Below, one piece after another: positions 26,255-35,094 of a stretch of 64,000 nucleotides of DNA (its first letter is position 1; each line of letters begins with the position of its first letter). Position numbers and translations under genes: made by a program. Source of the stretch: Mycobacterium sp. 852013-50091_SCH5140682 (lineage in GTDB: Bacteria; Actinomycetota; Actinomycetes; Mycobacteriales; Mycobacteriaceae); the NCBI RefSeq assembly GCF_001665685.1, contig NZ_LZTB01000013.1:1-64000 (forward strand). Direction: 5' to 3'. Under the pieces are notes generated by a model. The model had not been told where the DNA came from and did no database searches. It saw only the letters and a list, made by a program, of their open reading frames with translations.

Positions 26255-28029
26255 CGAACATCCTTACGTTGCAGGGCATTTCGCAACTGTCCAACTCCTT
26301 CGCGTCCAAACAGCGACCACAGTGAGTCCCGCATCGTCCGTTCGATGCCATCCAATGCCGGGTGCAAGCGGATTCCGTGCGCGTTCAGCAGGTGCCAGCC
26401 CTGCGAGAGCAACGGAACGAACGGAACAACCGGGACATTGATCGTCACGTGCCTGCCGACCAGCTTGCGTGCCAACAGTTCGACATCGAAGATGCTCACC
26501 CCGAGATCTCCTCGCAGCGCGTTCGACATTTCGTCGATCCGCCCGACGGTCTGCAGGTCGTAATAGGCGTACGCGGCGTACACCGCGATCGTGGGGTCGA
26601 TTCCCTTGGCGTACTGCATCTGTCGCGCCAGATCGGGGGCATCGTCGCGGTCGAGGCGGAAGCGACCGTGCTGGGCGGACGACGATGCGACACCTCGCAA
26701 CGATCGGATCTCATCAGCCCGCTGCGCATACTGGGACCACCGCCAGTTGGTTTCGCAGGGTTCGCATGCGATATCGACGAGTTCGCCATCGTCGAAGGTC
26801 AGGCCGGTGATAAAGCCCGGCATGCACGGCACCAAAGCTCCGTCACCGCGTTCAAACGTGACCAACACGCTGGCGGCCGGCCCGTCGATGCCGTTGATCC
26901 GGAGCACCTGGCCGTCGGGTGCGATCATGTCGAGTTCGGCACGTGTCGCGAACGCGTCGACCATGCGAGCACCTCGAACTTTGATGCCGCACTCAGTTTC
27001 GAATACCTTCGGCCCGAAGGGCTCTGCGATCCTCTCGGCGGTCAGGACCAGATCCGTGGCCCCGGGTACAGGCGCGTCCCGAGTCAGGTCGAGTTGATCG
27101 GGCAGAGACACCACGTCGGCAACATCCAGATGTGTCGCTACCGCCGAACGCACCAGATCGGCTGTCAGACTACCCAACGTCGGCAATAACGGCGTCGGCG
27201 GAGGAGGGATCGGCGGTCCGCCCGCAGCCGGTGGCGGGGCAGTCAGGCGCGCCAGCCACTGATGACGCGAGGCGATGATCGCATCCGGGTTCTGATTGAC
27301 ACGGCCCAGTAGGCCCAGCGCCCGGACCCGCTGTGTCAGCTCACTCAGAAGGTACTGCTGGAGTCCGTCCGGCCGGACGTAATGGAAAGTGTCGCCTGGT
27401 GTCTCGCCCGGCTCGAGTACGTCGGGGCGGGTCCCGTCCAGTGCATCGAGCATGGCGTTCGTATAGAGCGCCGAGTAGTTCCCGGCCGCCACGGCCGGGT
27501 CCTTGATCTCGGCGGCGGTGCGACCGAGACCGCACGCGTAGAACACGTCCACCGGTTTGGATTGCGCGCCATCAGGTTCGGTGTTCGGAAACACACAGCT
27601 GCCCTTCACGCTCTGCGCCTGAATACCTTCCGGTGCCACGCGGCAGGCATCGGAGATGAAGACAACATGCTGGACGTCACCATAACGGGCGAATTCGATG
27701 GTCTCAGCGAGATCCACAGCCGCATTCGGATTGTCCGGTGCGCGCGAGAGCAACCACTTCTCACCACGGCTGATGTTCACGCCGTGTCCGGCGAAGTAAA
27801 CAATGAGCTGCTCTACACCGGCGCCTCCCGTGATGGCATCGATGGCGTCGAAGATCTGGTCAGGCGTCACAATTCCGGCGGCGTCGGTGATCAGCTTCGC
27901 CTGCGTGCCATCGACCATTCCTTGTTGCACGGCCCAAGCGTGCATCCGCTCTGCACCTTTGGCGGCATCATTCAGGCGCTGCAAACCGCCCGTCTGATCC
28001 ACCCCAATGAAGACTCCCCCGCGCCCCAT
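26251..28029 (-). CDS. Caspase-family (C14) peptidase
   Basis: A 592-residue protein with an N-terminal caspase-like p20 domain: GVFIGVD at the start, catalytic His82 in VYFAGHG and catalytic Cys129 in FISDACR. After a Pro-rich linker (near residue 280: PPIPPPPTP) comes a second module of about 300 residues with no name I can give, including TECGIKVRGARMVDAF, GFITGLTFDDGELVDIACEPCETNW and a helical YAAYAYYDLQTVG block. ATG 28029 has GAGG upstream. Bacterial caspases often act as regulated suicide proteases in antiphage or programmed-death systems. That use here is inference; the coupled hydrolase gene is the partner to examine. Confidence 0.88.
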   Translation of the reverse strand: MGRGGVFIGVDQTGGLQRLNDAAKGAERMHAWAVQQGMVDGTQAKLITDAAGIVTPDQIFDAIDAITGGAGVEQLIVYFAGHGVNISRGEKWLLSRAPDNPNAAVDLAETIEFARYGDVQHVVFISDACRVAPEGIQAQSVKGSCVFPNTEPDGAQSKPVDVFYACGLGRTAAEIKDPAVAAGNYSALYTNAMLDALDGTRPDVLEPGETPGDTFHYVRPDGLQQYLLSELTQRVRALGLLGRVNQNPDAIIASRHQWLARLTAPPPAAGGPPIPPPPTPLLPTLGSLTADLVRSAVATHLDVADVVSLPDQLDLTRDAPVPGATDLVLTAERIAEPFGPKVFETECGIKVRGARMVDAFATRAELDMIAPDGQVLRINGIDGPAASVLVTFERGDGALVPCMPGFITGLTFDDGELVDIACEPCETNWRWSQYAQRADEIRSLRGVASSSAQHGRFRLDRDDAPDLARQMQYAKGIDPTIAVYAAYAYYDLQTVGRIDEMSNALRGDLGVSIFDVELLARKLVGRHVTINVPVVPFVPLLSQGWHLLNAHGIRLHPALDGIERTMRDSLWSLFGREGVGQLRNALQRKDVR

Positions 28030-28208
28030 GCCTACCTCGCCGTATCGCACCAACCCTGCGGATGCTGATAATGATCTGCCTGACGCTGGCGCGAGGCAAG
28101 GGCGCAACTTCGTTTGAGACTTCTCTCGCCAGCCGATGATTCCTCAGTCAAAGACGTTTGCTGGCCGCGCGGGAGTCGAAGTCGGAGCGTTGGATGGGAG
28201 TTGATTCT

Positions 28209-28888
28209 TCACTTTGTGAATTCTGCTTCCGCGGGAGCGCACATCTTCCACGTGCCTTCTTCTTTCCGCGGATATAGCGAACCGGAGTGATTGGACGCCG
28301 GTCGCTGGAATTGAATCTCTGCGACGTCACCTTTCACCGTGACGTTGGTGACGTCGAACGGTTCACGGCCGTCGGGTGTCCCTTGTCCAGAGTCATCAGG
28401 ATCGAAGCCCTCACTTTCGGTGACCTCGTCGCGCTCTTCCTTGCACAGCGTCGCCAGCAGCTGTCCTGATCCTGGGTGTCGATCGCATCGGCGAACTGGG
28501 AAGCGACGTCCTTGATCGCATCCTTATCCCCGGTCCGAAACAACCACATCCAACCACCGATGCCACACAGGATCAGCAGCAGCGGAACTGTAATCGCCAG
28601 GGCGATCAGTAGCCGCGACCTTCGCGGCGCTGTCGGCGCCTGATGTCCTGACCACGGTTGCCCATACCCCGGCTGCGGGTACCCCTGAGAACTCGGTTGC
28701 GAATAGGAGTGACTCGGCGAGGCGTCCGATGGTGGAAATCCAGCAGGAGGGTAGCCAGGTTTCGGCCCGAAACCTGTTGGCGGGTAGGCCAGTTGCTGTG
28801 GCGGCGCCCATCCGGTTGCAGACAGAGGATGCCGGTCACCACCAAATGGGTCGCCCCCATACGGAGGTCGCGACGGTGGCCCTGTCAC
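28209..28888 (-). pseudogene. Frameshifted proline-rich membrane protein with DUF4878-like domain
   Basis: From GTG 28888 the protein has a Pro/Gly/Tyr-rich N-terminus (PPSRPPYGG, GYPPAGFPP), one membrane helix (LIALAITVPLLLILCGIGGWMWLF) and then DKDAIKDVASQFADAIDTQDQD. At about 28463 the frame shifts. Read in the neighbouring frame the sequence continues well as LLATLCKEERDEVTESEGF and on to KGDVAEIQFQRPASN and EEGTWKMCAPAEAEF, ending at 28209. One lost base restores the frame. It may be a real mutation or a sequencing error. Intact homologues are mycobacterial envelope proteins. Confidence 0.7.
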
Positions 28889-28910
28889 GACGCATCCAGC
28901 CGGCCGGTCA

Positions 28911-29441
28911 TCAGTCGGTCGAGCTCGGTGCCGAGATCTTTTGGCGGGTCGATTCAGCGAAGGTTACGAACTCGGAGGGTTGCATGACACCGTAGGACTC
29001 CCAATCCGTTGCGGTGAACCCGGCGTGAGTGTGGCGCAGGAAATTCTGTACCGGGTCGGGGAAGGTATCCCAGAACCGGGGGGCATCTCCGGTTCTCGCC
29101 GGGTCCCACCCCATCCAGCACACATAGTCGTCCTCGTTGTGCTTCACCACATAAACCAGAATGAAGAAACTGTCCTTAGGGGCCTTTACCCAAAAAACTC
29201 GGACATCAATGAGCCGTTCCCGCAACACCTGGGCGAACCGCGGGATCATCGCCAAGAAATCACCGTCCCAGTGAGATAGTGCCGCCTGTTTTCGTTCCTC
29301 AGGGCCGACTCCGCTCAGTACCCCGCGCCAGCGATCCGGAACCTCGTGGGCTCGGCCAGAATCCGGCGTGATCAACTCCGCGGTTCCTTTGACAGTCAAA
29401 TCAGCAGCCACTTGATCGAAGTCGATCTCCATGCGACTCAT
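28911..29441 (-). CDS. Putative immunity protein
   Basis: A 176-residue soluble protein starting MSRMEIDFDQVAADLTVKG, rich in Trp/Phe in the second half (HWDGDFLAMIPRFAQVL, FWVKAPKDSFFILVYV, RFWDTFPDPVQNFLRHTHAG, WESYGVMQPSEF). The start ATG overlaps the end of the upstream toxin tail as ATGA. Size, absence of a signal peptide, and position directly after a toxin C-terminus fit an immunity gene. I cannot assign a named immunity family. Confidence 0.55.
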   Translation of the reverse strand: MSRMEIDFDQVAADLTVKGTAELITPDSGRAHEVPDRWRGVLSGVGPEERKQAALSHWDGDFLAMIPRFAQVLRERLIDVRVFWVKAPKDSFFILVYVVKHNEDDYVCWMGWDPARTGDAPRFWDTFPDPVQNFLRHTHAGFTATDWESYGVMQPSEFVTFAESTRQKISAPSSTD

Positions 29442-29790
29442 CCTCCGTTGGCTTTAACAAGATTGTTGATGATGTCTTGCAACTGATCCCTGGTTTGGTT
29501 CTGCAGGTGCAGCTGCTTTCCCACCCAGTTCCGGTCTGCCTCTGGCAGTAAGCGTTCGGCGCTGCCGCAATTCTTCGCTTTGTTTGCAGTCCACGACAGC
29601 CATTGGTAATTCAGCGGCAATCGAGTCAACATGAACATCTGATCGGACGTCAGCTTCAGGAACCCTGGGAGCTTAATCAGCTCGGCAAGCGCGACGATGT
29701 GATCTGGGAAACGAGCGCATCACCGTTCGATGATTTTCCGATTTTGCGGTATGGATAGACCGGGTCCGACGCGACGCCCCGACCTTGCTA
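29438..29790 (-). pseudogene. C-terminal remnant of a polymorphic toxin
   Basis: The frame 29438-29701 reads FPDHIVALAELIKLPGFLKLTS and then LTRLPLNYQWLSWTANKAKN, WVGKQLHLQNQTRDQLQDIINNLVKANGG. It resembles, from memory, the C-terminal HNH/GH-E type nuclease tails of bacterial polymorphic toxins. In-frame stops and a shift at about 29700 break it; the neighbouring frame contains PVYPYRKIGKSSNGDALVS. The N-terminal delivery part is missing, and the fragment runs out about 50 bases before the tRNA. The family assignment is tentative. Confidence 0.5.
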
Positions 29791-29840
29791 TCGCCCGACA
29801 CAGAATGGCAAGCATCAACCGAGGTCATACAGCTCTGATG

Positions 29841-29914
29841 TGGGGCGGGCGGGGCTCGAACCCGCGACCAATGGATTATGAGTCCACGGCTCTAACCGAC
29901 TGAGCTACCGCCCC
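29841..29914 (-). tRNA. tRNA with anticodon CAT (elongator Met or Ile2)
   Basis: A 74-base cloverleaf reads on the minus strand with a 7-base acceptor stem (GGGGCGG with CCGCCCC), D-arm GCTC/GAGC, anticodon loop CTCATAA (CAT at 29880-29878), T-arm GCGGG-TTCGAGC-CCCGC and discriminator A. CCA is not encoded. Anticodon CAT fits elongator Met, or Ile2 whose C34 becomes lysidine; I cannot separate them by eye. Its 3' end points to the accessory island. Confidence 0.95.
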
Positions 29915-30033
29915 GGGCGCAGCTGCGCGGAACCTATGGTCGCATACCCTCGGCAGGCGGCGCCCGGAGGCCCGACCCGGGATTCAAATCGCCGTTGCCG
30001 CGCGCCGAACGCAACGACGCGCGACCATGATGC

Positions 30034-31239
30034 ATGACCGCATTGCGGCTCGTCCTGGCGGCGTGCCTGACCGTGGCAATGGCCGGGTGCTCGGCGCCGC
30101 ACGCCGCGGCGCTCAAGACCATCGACCCCGCACACTTCCAGACGGCGGTGCAAGACGCGGCGGCGAAGCTTCAGGTGCCGGGTGCACTGGTGCTGGCGCA
30201 GACTCCGCAGGGCACCTTCACCGCGAAGGTCGGCACCACCGAACTCGGCGCGCAGAGCCCACCGCAACCCGACACGCACTTCCGGATCGCCTCCAACACC
30301 AAGACCATGACGGCCGCGCTGATCGTGCTGCTTGCCCAGGACGGCAAGCTCACCCTCGACGCGCCGATATCGGCCTACGTCCCGGGTGTCCCCAACGGCG
30401 AGAAGATCACTCTCGCAGACCTGTTGACGATGCGCAGCGGGCTCTACTGCTACACCGACGCGCCCGAGCTCTCGACCGCGCTCGACCAAGACCCGGCGAA
30501 GGCGTGGACACCGCAGGAGGTGCTGGCGATCGCGTTTGCGCATCCGCCAACCGCCCAGCCGGACAGCACCTACGAGTACTGCAACACCAACTACGCGCTG
30601 CTGGGCCTGGTCGCCGAGAAGGTGGGCGGCCGCCCGCTGGCGGAGCAGTTGCATGACCGCCTGTTCGCTCCGTTCGGGATGAACAACACGCTCCTTCCGG
30701 CCATCGATGACACGACGCTGCCCGAACCGTATGCGCACGGGTACATGTACGGAACGACGCTGTACGCCATGGTCGACGAGGATTATCCGGCCGACGTGAT
30801 CGCCGCAGCACGAGCCGGCACCCTCAAGCCGGTCGATTACACCCACCAGAATCCGTCGTATGCCCAGGCGGCCGGCGGCGCCATCTCCACGGCTGCGGAC
30901 CTCGCCACGTGGATGCGCGCTTTGGTGACCGGCAAGGTCTTCAATGCGGACTACCACCAGCAGTGGCTGAACAGCCTGCGGCCCGAGGACCCGGCCAAGC
31001 CGGACGGTCAGCGGTACGGGTACGGCATCAGCCACCAGCGCTACGGGCCCCACGCCGCGATGCACTACCATGGCGGAGAGATGCCCGGCTTCAACTCTTT
31101 TATGGGATACGACCCGGACAACGATGTGGCGCTGGTCATTTGGACGAACCTGACGCTGTCCCCGGACGGCAGGACGACTGCAAACGCGTTGGTACCCACC
31201 GCATTGAACGAGATCTACGCCGGCCTCAATCTCGGCTGA
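30034..31239 (+). CDS. Serine hydrolase (class C beta-lactamase / DD-peptidase family) lipoprotein
   Basis: A 401-residue protein with lipoprotein signal TALRLVLAACLTVAMAGC and acylated Cys19. The fold has the three active-site motifs of the beta-lactamase/transpeptidase-like group: SNTK (SxxK, nucleophile Ser), YCN (YxN), and HYHGGEMPG (HxG). This sorts it with EstB/class-C-like esterases and D-alanyl-D-alanine carboxypeptidases rather than class A enzymes. It should be anchored on the outer side of the cytoplasmic membrane. Whether it cuts beta-lactams, peptidoglycan or esters is not readable. Confidence 0.88.
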   Translation: MTALRLVLAACLTVAMAGCSAPHAAALKTIDPAHFQTAVQDAAAKLQVPGALVLAQTPQGTFTAKVGTTELGAQSPPQPDTHFRIASNTKTMTAALIVLLAQDGKLTLDAPISAYVPGVPNGEKITLADLLTMRSGLYCYTDAPELSTALDQDPAKAWTPQEVLAIAFAHPPTAQPDSTYEYCNTNYALLGLVAEKVGGRPLAEQLHDRLFAPFGMNNTLLPAIDDTTLPEPYAHGYMYGTTLYAMVDEDYPADVIAAARAGTLKPVDYTHQNPSYAQAAGGAISTAADLATWMRALVTGKVFNADYHQQWLNSLRPEDPAKPDGQRYGYGISHQRYGPHAAMHYHGGEMPGFNSFMGYDPDNDVALVIWTNLTLSPDGRTTANALVPTALNEIYAGLNLG

Positions 31240-31255
31240 ACCCGCCCCTGGCTGC

Positions 31256-31316
31256 GCTGACACTACGGTTTGTGGCGCGGAATCGTCGAAATCACGCCAC
31301 AAACCGTATTGTCGGC
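31256..31316. terminator. Long near-perfect hairpin, bidirectional terminator
   Basis: Two 22-base arms pair at 20 positions: GCTGACACTACGGTTTGTGG (31256-) with its complement ending at 31316, around a 17-base loop. It sits between the convergent serine hydrolase and CMD genes. There is no U-run, as usual in mycobacterial terminators. The outer part of the arm matches the hairpin at 9375, so it is also a repeated element. Confidence 0.7.
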
Positions 31317-31321
31317 GGGCC

Positions 31322-32155
31322 TCAACCGTAGATCGGTTGTCCGTCGTCGCCCAGCCGATACTGCTCGGTGCCGTCGGTCACGCGGGCCCCGTCGGCGCCC
31401 AGCGCCACCGCCACCTTGTTGTACCCGTTGCGCATCACGTCGAGGGTGAGCTCGATGGCTTCCTCGGGGGAGAAGTGTTGCAACAGTTCATCTCCCGACA
31501 CCCGCGCCGGCGTCCAGATCAGTGCGTCGACATACCGTAACGCGGCCTTGTGCCGGGCGGACAGATCGGACTGCTCGTAGTGGTCGATCTCGTCGTACAC
31601 CGACTCGCTACCGCCGGCCTGCAGCGCACCCGTGTCGCGTAACGACTGACACAGTCGGCAGTTGTGCTGGCGGGCCCCGCGGAGCCGAACGATCTCGGAG
31701 GTCACCGGATCGACCGAGCGCATCTGTCCCACCGCGGGGAGGAAGACGTTCATCACAAAGTCGGCCGGTTGGGTGTCGTGGTCCCAGCTGGCCGGCTCGA
31801 GCGCCACGTCCACCCCGAACGAGCGCAGCCCGGCGTGCACGCGGGGCACGAAGTCCGCGATGTAGATCAGGGTGGACACGGTGAAGACCTCGGAGCCCAG
31901 CAGATCCACGATCGCCGCCCGCTGCGCGTTGCTGATCCCGGTCACGTCCATGCTGAACTGCTCGGCGAACTCGCTCACCATGGGATCGACCGCGCCGCCG
32001 GTAGTTTCCGCAGGCAAGGGCGCCAGCCCGGTGGTCGTGGCGCACACATCGCGGATATCGGCGTTGATATCGGCCCATTTCGGCGGCGACAGCGCCACCA
32101 AACGTGTCAATTCAGTGCACACACCGGCAGTATCCACCACCAGTGCCGCCGCCAC
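31322..32155 (-). CDS. Carboxymuconolactone decarboxylase (AhpD-like) family protein
   Basis: A 277-residue AhpD-fold protein. The active-site-type motif HNCRLCQSLR (CxxC within the helix, with upstream acidic residues) occurs near residue 167, and a second, degenerate half precedes it, so the protein has two repeats. AhpD-type enzymes act as thiol peroxidase adapters; CMD enzymes decarboxylate aromatic breakdown lactones. The CxxC supports redox function. It lies eight bases from tldE on the same strand and may be transcribed with it. Confidence 0.8.
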   Translation of the reverse strand: MAAALVVDTAGVCTELTRLVALSPPKWADINADIRDVCATTTGLAPLPAETTGGAVDPMVSEFAEQFSMDVTGISNAQRAAIVDLLGSEVFTVSTLIYIADFVPRVHAGLRSFGVDVALEPASWDHDTQPADFVMNVFLPAVGQMRSVDPVTSEIVRLRGARQHNCRLCQSLRDTGALQAGGSESVYDEIDHYEQSDLSARHKAALRYVDALIWTPARVSGDELLQHFSPEEAIELTLDVMRNGYNKVAVALGADGARVTDGTEQYRLGDDGQPIYG

Positions 32156-32162
32156 GCCGGAT

Positions 32163-33524
32163 TTACTGAGCCTGGCTTACTGACGACATGTGGAAGTCGG
32201 GGATCCGCAGGGTCGGCATCGATGCCCGGGTGGCCCAATCGCCCCACTCGCGTGGCAGTGTCACTTCGCTCACGCCCGCCTCGGTGGCCCGCCGCAGCAG
32301 ATCGAGCGGGCTCTCGTTGAACCGGAAGTTGTTGACCGCGGCGGTGACCTCGCCGTCCTCGATCAGGTAGACGCCGTCGCGGGTCAGCCCGGTCAACAAC
32401 AGCACGGTCGGATCCACCTCGCGGATATACCACAGCGTGCTGAGCAAGAGCCCACGCTCGGTGCCCGCGATCATGTCGGCCAGCTCCGCCGATCCGCCGG
32501 TCATCAGCAGGTTGTCGGCGGGCGCGGTCACCGGGACGCCGTATTCGGCCGCGACGGCACGCGGATACGCCAGCGCGTCGATCACGCCGTCGCGCACCCA
32601 GTCGACCCGGCCGATGTCCATCCCGTTGTCGAAGATCGACGTCCGTTCCGAGGAGTTGGGGACCGCCACAAACGGTTGGCACGCCAGCGATTCCGCATAC
32701 GGATCGGAGTACAGAGTCAGGCCCAGATCGGTGAGCCGCTCCCCCACCCGGGTGCCACCCGGCGCCGAGAGGGCGGTGCGGCCCTCCTGCGCGCCGCGGC
32801 CGTCCATGGTCCACGTCAGATAGATCATCATGTCCGCGACCGTGGACGGCGGCATGATGGTCTCGTAGCGCCCGGCCGGAAGCTCCACCGTCCGGGACGC
32901 CCAGCCCAGCCGCAGCGCCAGGTCGTCGAGCAGCGAATCGACCGGAACCGCAGTGAAATCCGGCGTGCTGAGGCCGGCCCAGGCACTGGCCCGGTCCCGC
33001 TTGGCGTTGATCTCCACCGATCCGGTCGGCTGGGTGTAGCGCCGCCGCAACCCAGCCGAGGTCGCCACGAACGTCGTCTCCACGACGTGCCGGGCGTAGC
33101 CGTAGAGCCGGTCCGATCTGCCGAAGCCACGGGCCAGGTCAGCGGCGACGCCGGCGAACACCTGCGCACCGGTGCCCGGGACGGGCTCATCCCAATCGGC
33201 GGGGACGCCGTCGGGCGGCAACGGCGGAGCCGCGTCGCGCGCAGGAGGAGCGGCCGCCGCGGCGGCTTTGGCCGCGGCCACCAGATCCGGGATCACCGCC
33301 GGATCCACCTCACTGGACCGCACCGACCCGACGTGGGCTTTGTCCCCTTGGCGCACAATCGATATCACAGTGGTGGTGCGGCTGATCGATTCCCCGTTGG
33401 TGGTCATCGAGTTACCCGCCCAGCGCAGCGCCGCGTCGGCCCGGTCGGTGACCAAGACGACAGTCTCGCTACCTGGACCCGCGGCGGCCAGCGCGATGTC
33501 GACGACCTGTTGTGCGCCGATCAT
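32163..33524 (-). CDS. tldE: TldE/PmbA-type peptidase subunit
   Basis: A 453-residue member of the TldD/PmbA family, the metal-less partner that with TldD forms a heteromeric protease degrading unfolded or modified peptides, including RiPP precursors and toxins such as CcdA/microcin B17 pathway products. It begins MIGAQQVVDIALAAAG. Conserved family regions include LRWAGNSMTTNGES, ETTFVATSAGLRRRYTQPTG and the C-terminal GVYLIEDGEVTAAVNNFRFNESPLDLL. The zinc-binding HExxxH of TldD is absent. Its ATG overlaps the tldD stop (ATGA). Confidence 0.9.
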   Translation of the reverse strand: MIGAQQVVDIALAAAGPGSETVVLVTDRADAALRWAGNSMTTNGESISRTTTVISIVRQGDKAHVGSVRSSEVDPAVIPDLVAAAKAAAAAAPPARDAAPPLPPDGVPADWDEPVPGTGAQVFAGVAADLARGFGRSDRLYGYARHVVETTFVATSAGLRRRYTQPTGSVEINAKRDRASAWAGLSTPDFTAVPVDSLLDDLALRLGWASRTVELPAGRYETIMPPSTVADMMIYLTWTMDGRGAQEGRTALSAPGGTRVGERLTDLGLTLYSDPYAESLACQPFVAVPNSSERTSIFDNGMDIGRVDWVRDGVIDALAYPRAVAAEYGVPVTAPADNLLMTGGSAELADMIAGTERGLLLSTLWYIREVDPTVLLLTGLTRDGVYLIEDGEVTAAVNNFRFNESPLDLLRRATEAGVSEVTLPREWGDWATRASMPTLRIPDFHMSSVSQAQ

Positions 33525-35038
33525 CGGCCTGCCTCCGTCCGGGTGTTGAGTACGTTGATGCCACGGAACAGCGCGCTGGGACAGCCGTGACTGACCGGCG
33601 CGACCTGACCGGGTTGGGCCTTACCGCAGTTGAACGCCCCACCGAGACGCCAGGTCGACGGTCCCCCAACGGCTTCCATCGAACCCCAGAAGTCGGTCGT
33701 GGTGGCCTGATAGGCGACGTCGCGCAGTTGTCCGTCCAGCCTGCCATCGCGGATCCGGTAGAACCGCTGCCCAGTGAACTGAAAGTTGTACCGCTGCATA
33801 TCGATTGACCAGCTCTTGTCGCCGACGACGTAGATGCCGTCGGACACCCGGGAGATCAGCTCGTCGGTGCTGAGGTCCTCGGCGGCGGGCTGCAGTGACA
33901 CGTTGGCCATCCGCTGGATCGGCACGTGATGCGGCGAGTCGGCATACGAGCATCCGTTGGACCGGGCCTGGCCGAGCCTTGGCGCGAACACGCGGTCCAA
34001 CTGGTAGCCGACGAAGATGCCGTCGCGCACCAGATCCCACGATTGTGCGCGTACTCCCTCGTCGTCGAAACCGACAGTCGCCAAGCCGAATTCCACGGTA
34101 CGGTCGGCGGTCACCGTCATCACCTCGGAGCCGTAGCGCATGGTGCCGAGCTTGTCCGGGGTGGCGAACGAGGTTCCGGCGTAAGCGGCCTCGTAGCCGA
34201 TGGCCCGGTCGTATTCGGTGGCGTGTCCGATCGATTCGTGAATGGTGAGCCACAGGTTGGACGGGTCGATCACCAGGTCGGTGGGGCCGGCGGCCACCGA
34301 GGGCGCCTTGGTCTTCTCGGCCAGCAGCGTCGGCAGCTCGGCCAGTTCGCCGGTCCAGTCCCACACCTCGTCGCCTGCCACCGCCTCCCACCCACGCGCG
34401 GTGGGCGGCGCCAGGGTGCGCATGGTTTCGAAGGAGCCGACGGCAGCGTCGACAGCGATGGCTTCCAGGGAGGGCAGCACCCGCACCCGCTGCTGAGTGA
34501 TGGACGACCCAAAGCTGTCGGCGTAGAAGGTCTGTTCCTTGACCGCGTGCACGCCCGCGGACACGTGGTCGACGCCGTCGGCGGCCAGCAACCGCCCGGA
34601 GTATTCGTCGAGCAGCGCGATCTTGTCGGCGGACGGCACGAGGAACGGGTCGACTCCGTAGCTGGACACCCACGTCACGTCGCTGTAGACGGGTTCGGGT
34701 GCCAGCTCGATGCGTTCGGCGTTCAGTGGCGCGAGCGTCGTCGCCACCGCCACCGCCCGCCGCGCGGTCTCGGCCGCCACCGCGGGATCGAGTTCGGCGT
34801 GCGAGGCGAATCCCCAGGTACCGTCCACGATCACCCGCACGGCCAGGCCGACCTCACGGTTGACCACCGCCGTCTCCAGTTCTCCGTCGCGAAGCTGGAT
34901 GATCTCGGTGGTGATGCGGTGGATCCGCAGATCCGCGTAGGTCGCACCGGCGGCCAGAGCGGCTGTCAGTGCGGCATCGGCCAACGCGAACCGGGGCAAC
35001 TCCAGGAAGTCGGCATCGACACGTCGCTGAGCTGTCAC
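33521..35038 (-). CDS. tldD: TldD-type metalloprotease
   Basis: A 505-residue TldD with the zinc motif TIHESIGHATEYDRAIG (HExxxH) in the middle third. It is the catalytic subunit of the TldD/TldE complex, which threads flexible peptides into an inner chamber. Other conserved stretches are RDGELETAVVNREVGLAVRV, PSANRIGASM-like absent here, and GVYVVGDKSWSIDMQRYNFQFTGQRFYRIRDGRLDG near the end. The start is GTG 35038. It is coupled to tldE by a four-base overlap. The gene is divergent from a sulfatase. Confidence 0.92.
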   Translation of the reverse strand: MTAQRRVDADFLELPRFALADAALTAALAAGATYADLRIHRITTEIIQLRDGELETAVVNREVGLAVRVIVDGTWGFASHAELDPAVAAETARRAVAVATTLAPLNAERIELAPEPVYSDVTWVSSYGVDPFLVPSADKIALLDEYSGRLLAADGVDHVSAGVHAVKEQTFYADSFGSSITQQRVRVLPSLEAIAVDAAVGSFETMRTLAPPTARGWEAVAGDEVWDWTGELAELPTLLAEKTKAPSVAAGPTDLVIDPSNLWLTIHESIGHATEYDRAIGYEAAYAGTSFATPDKLGTMRYGSEVMTVTADRTVEFGLATVGFDDEGVRAQSWDLVRDGIFVGYQLDRVFAPRLGQARSNGCSYADSPHHVPIQRMANVSLQPAAEDLSTDELISRVSDGIYVVGDKSWSIDMQRYNFQFTGQRFYRIRDGRLDGQLRDVAYQATTTDFWGSMEAVGGPSTWRLGGAFNCGKAQPGQVAPVSHGCPSALFRGINVLNTRTEAGR

Positions 35039-35094
35039 CTCTCCACGGTATCGACTCGCTCCGCCGCCCAGGATCGGCCCCTAATGTGGCCTCT

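Noticed and set aside
19025-28029. Complete extracellular contractile injection system.
   Set aside because: Only one protein with a cargo-type motif is seen. No sheath, tube, baseplate or AAA-ATPase genes are in the window.
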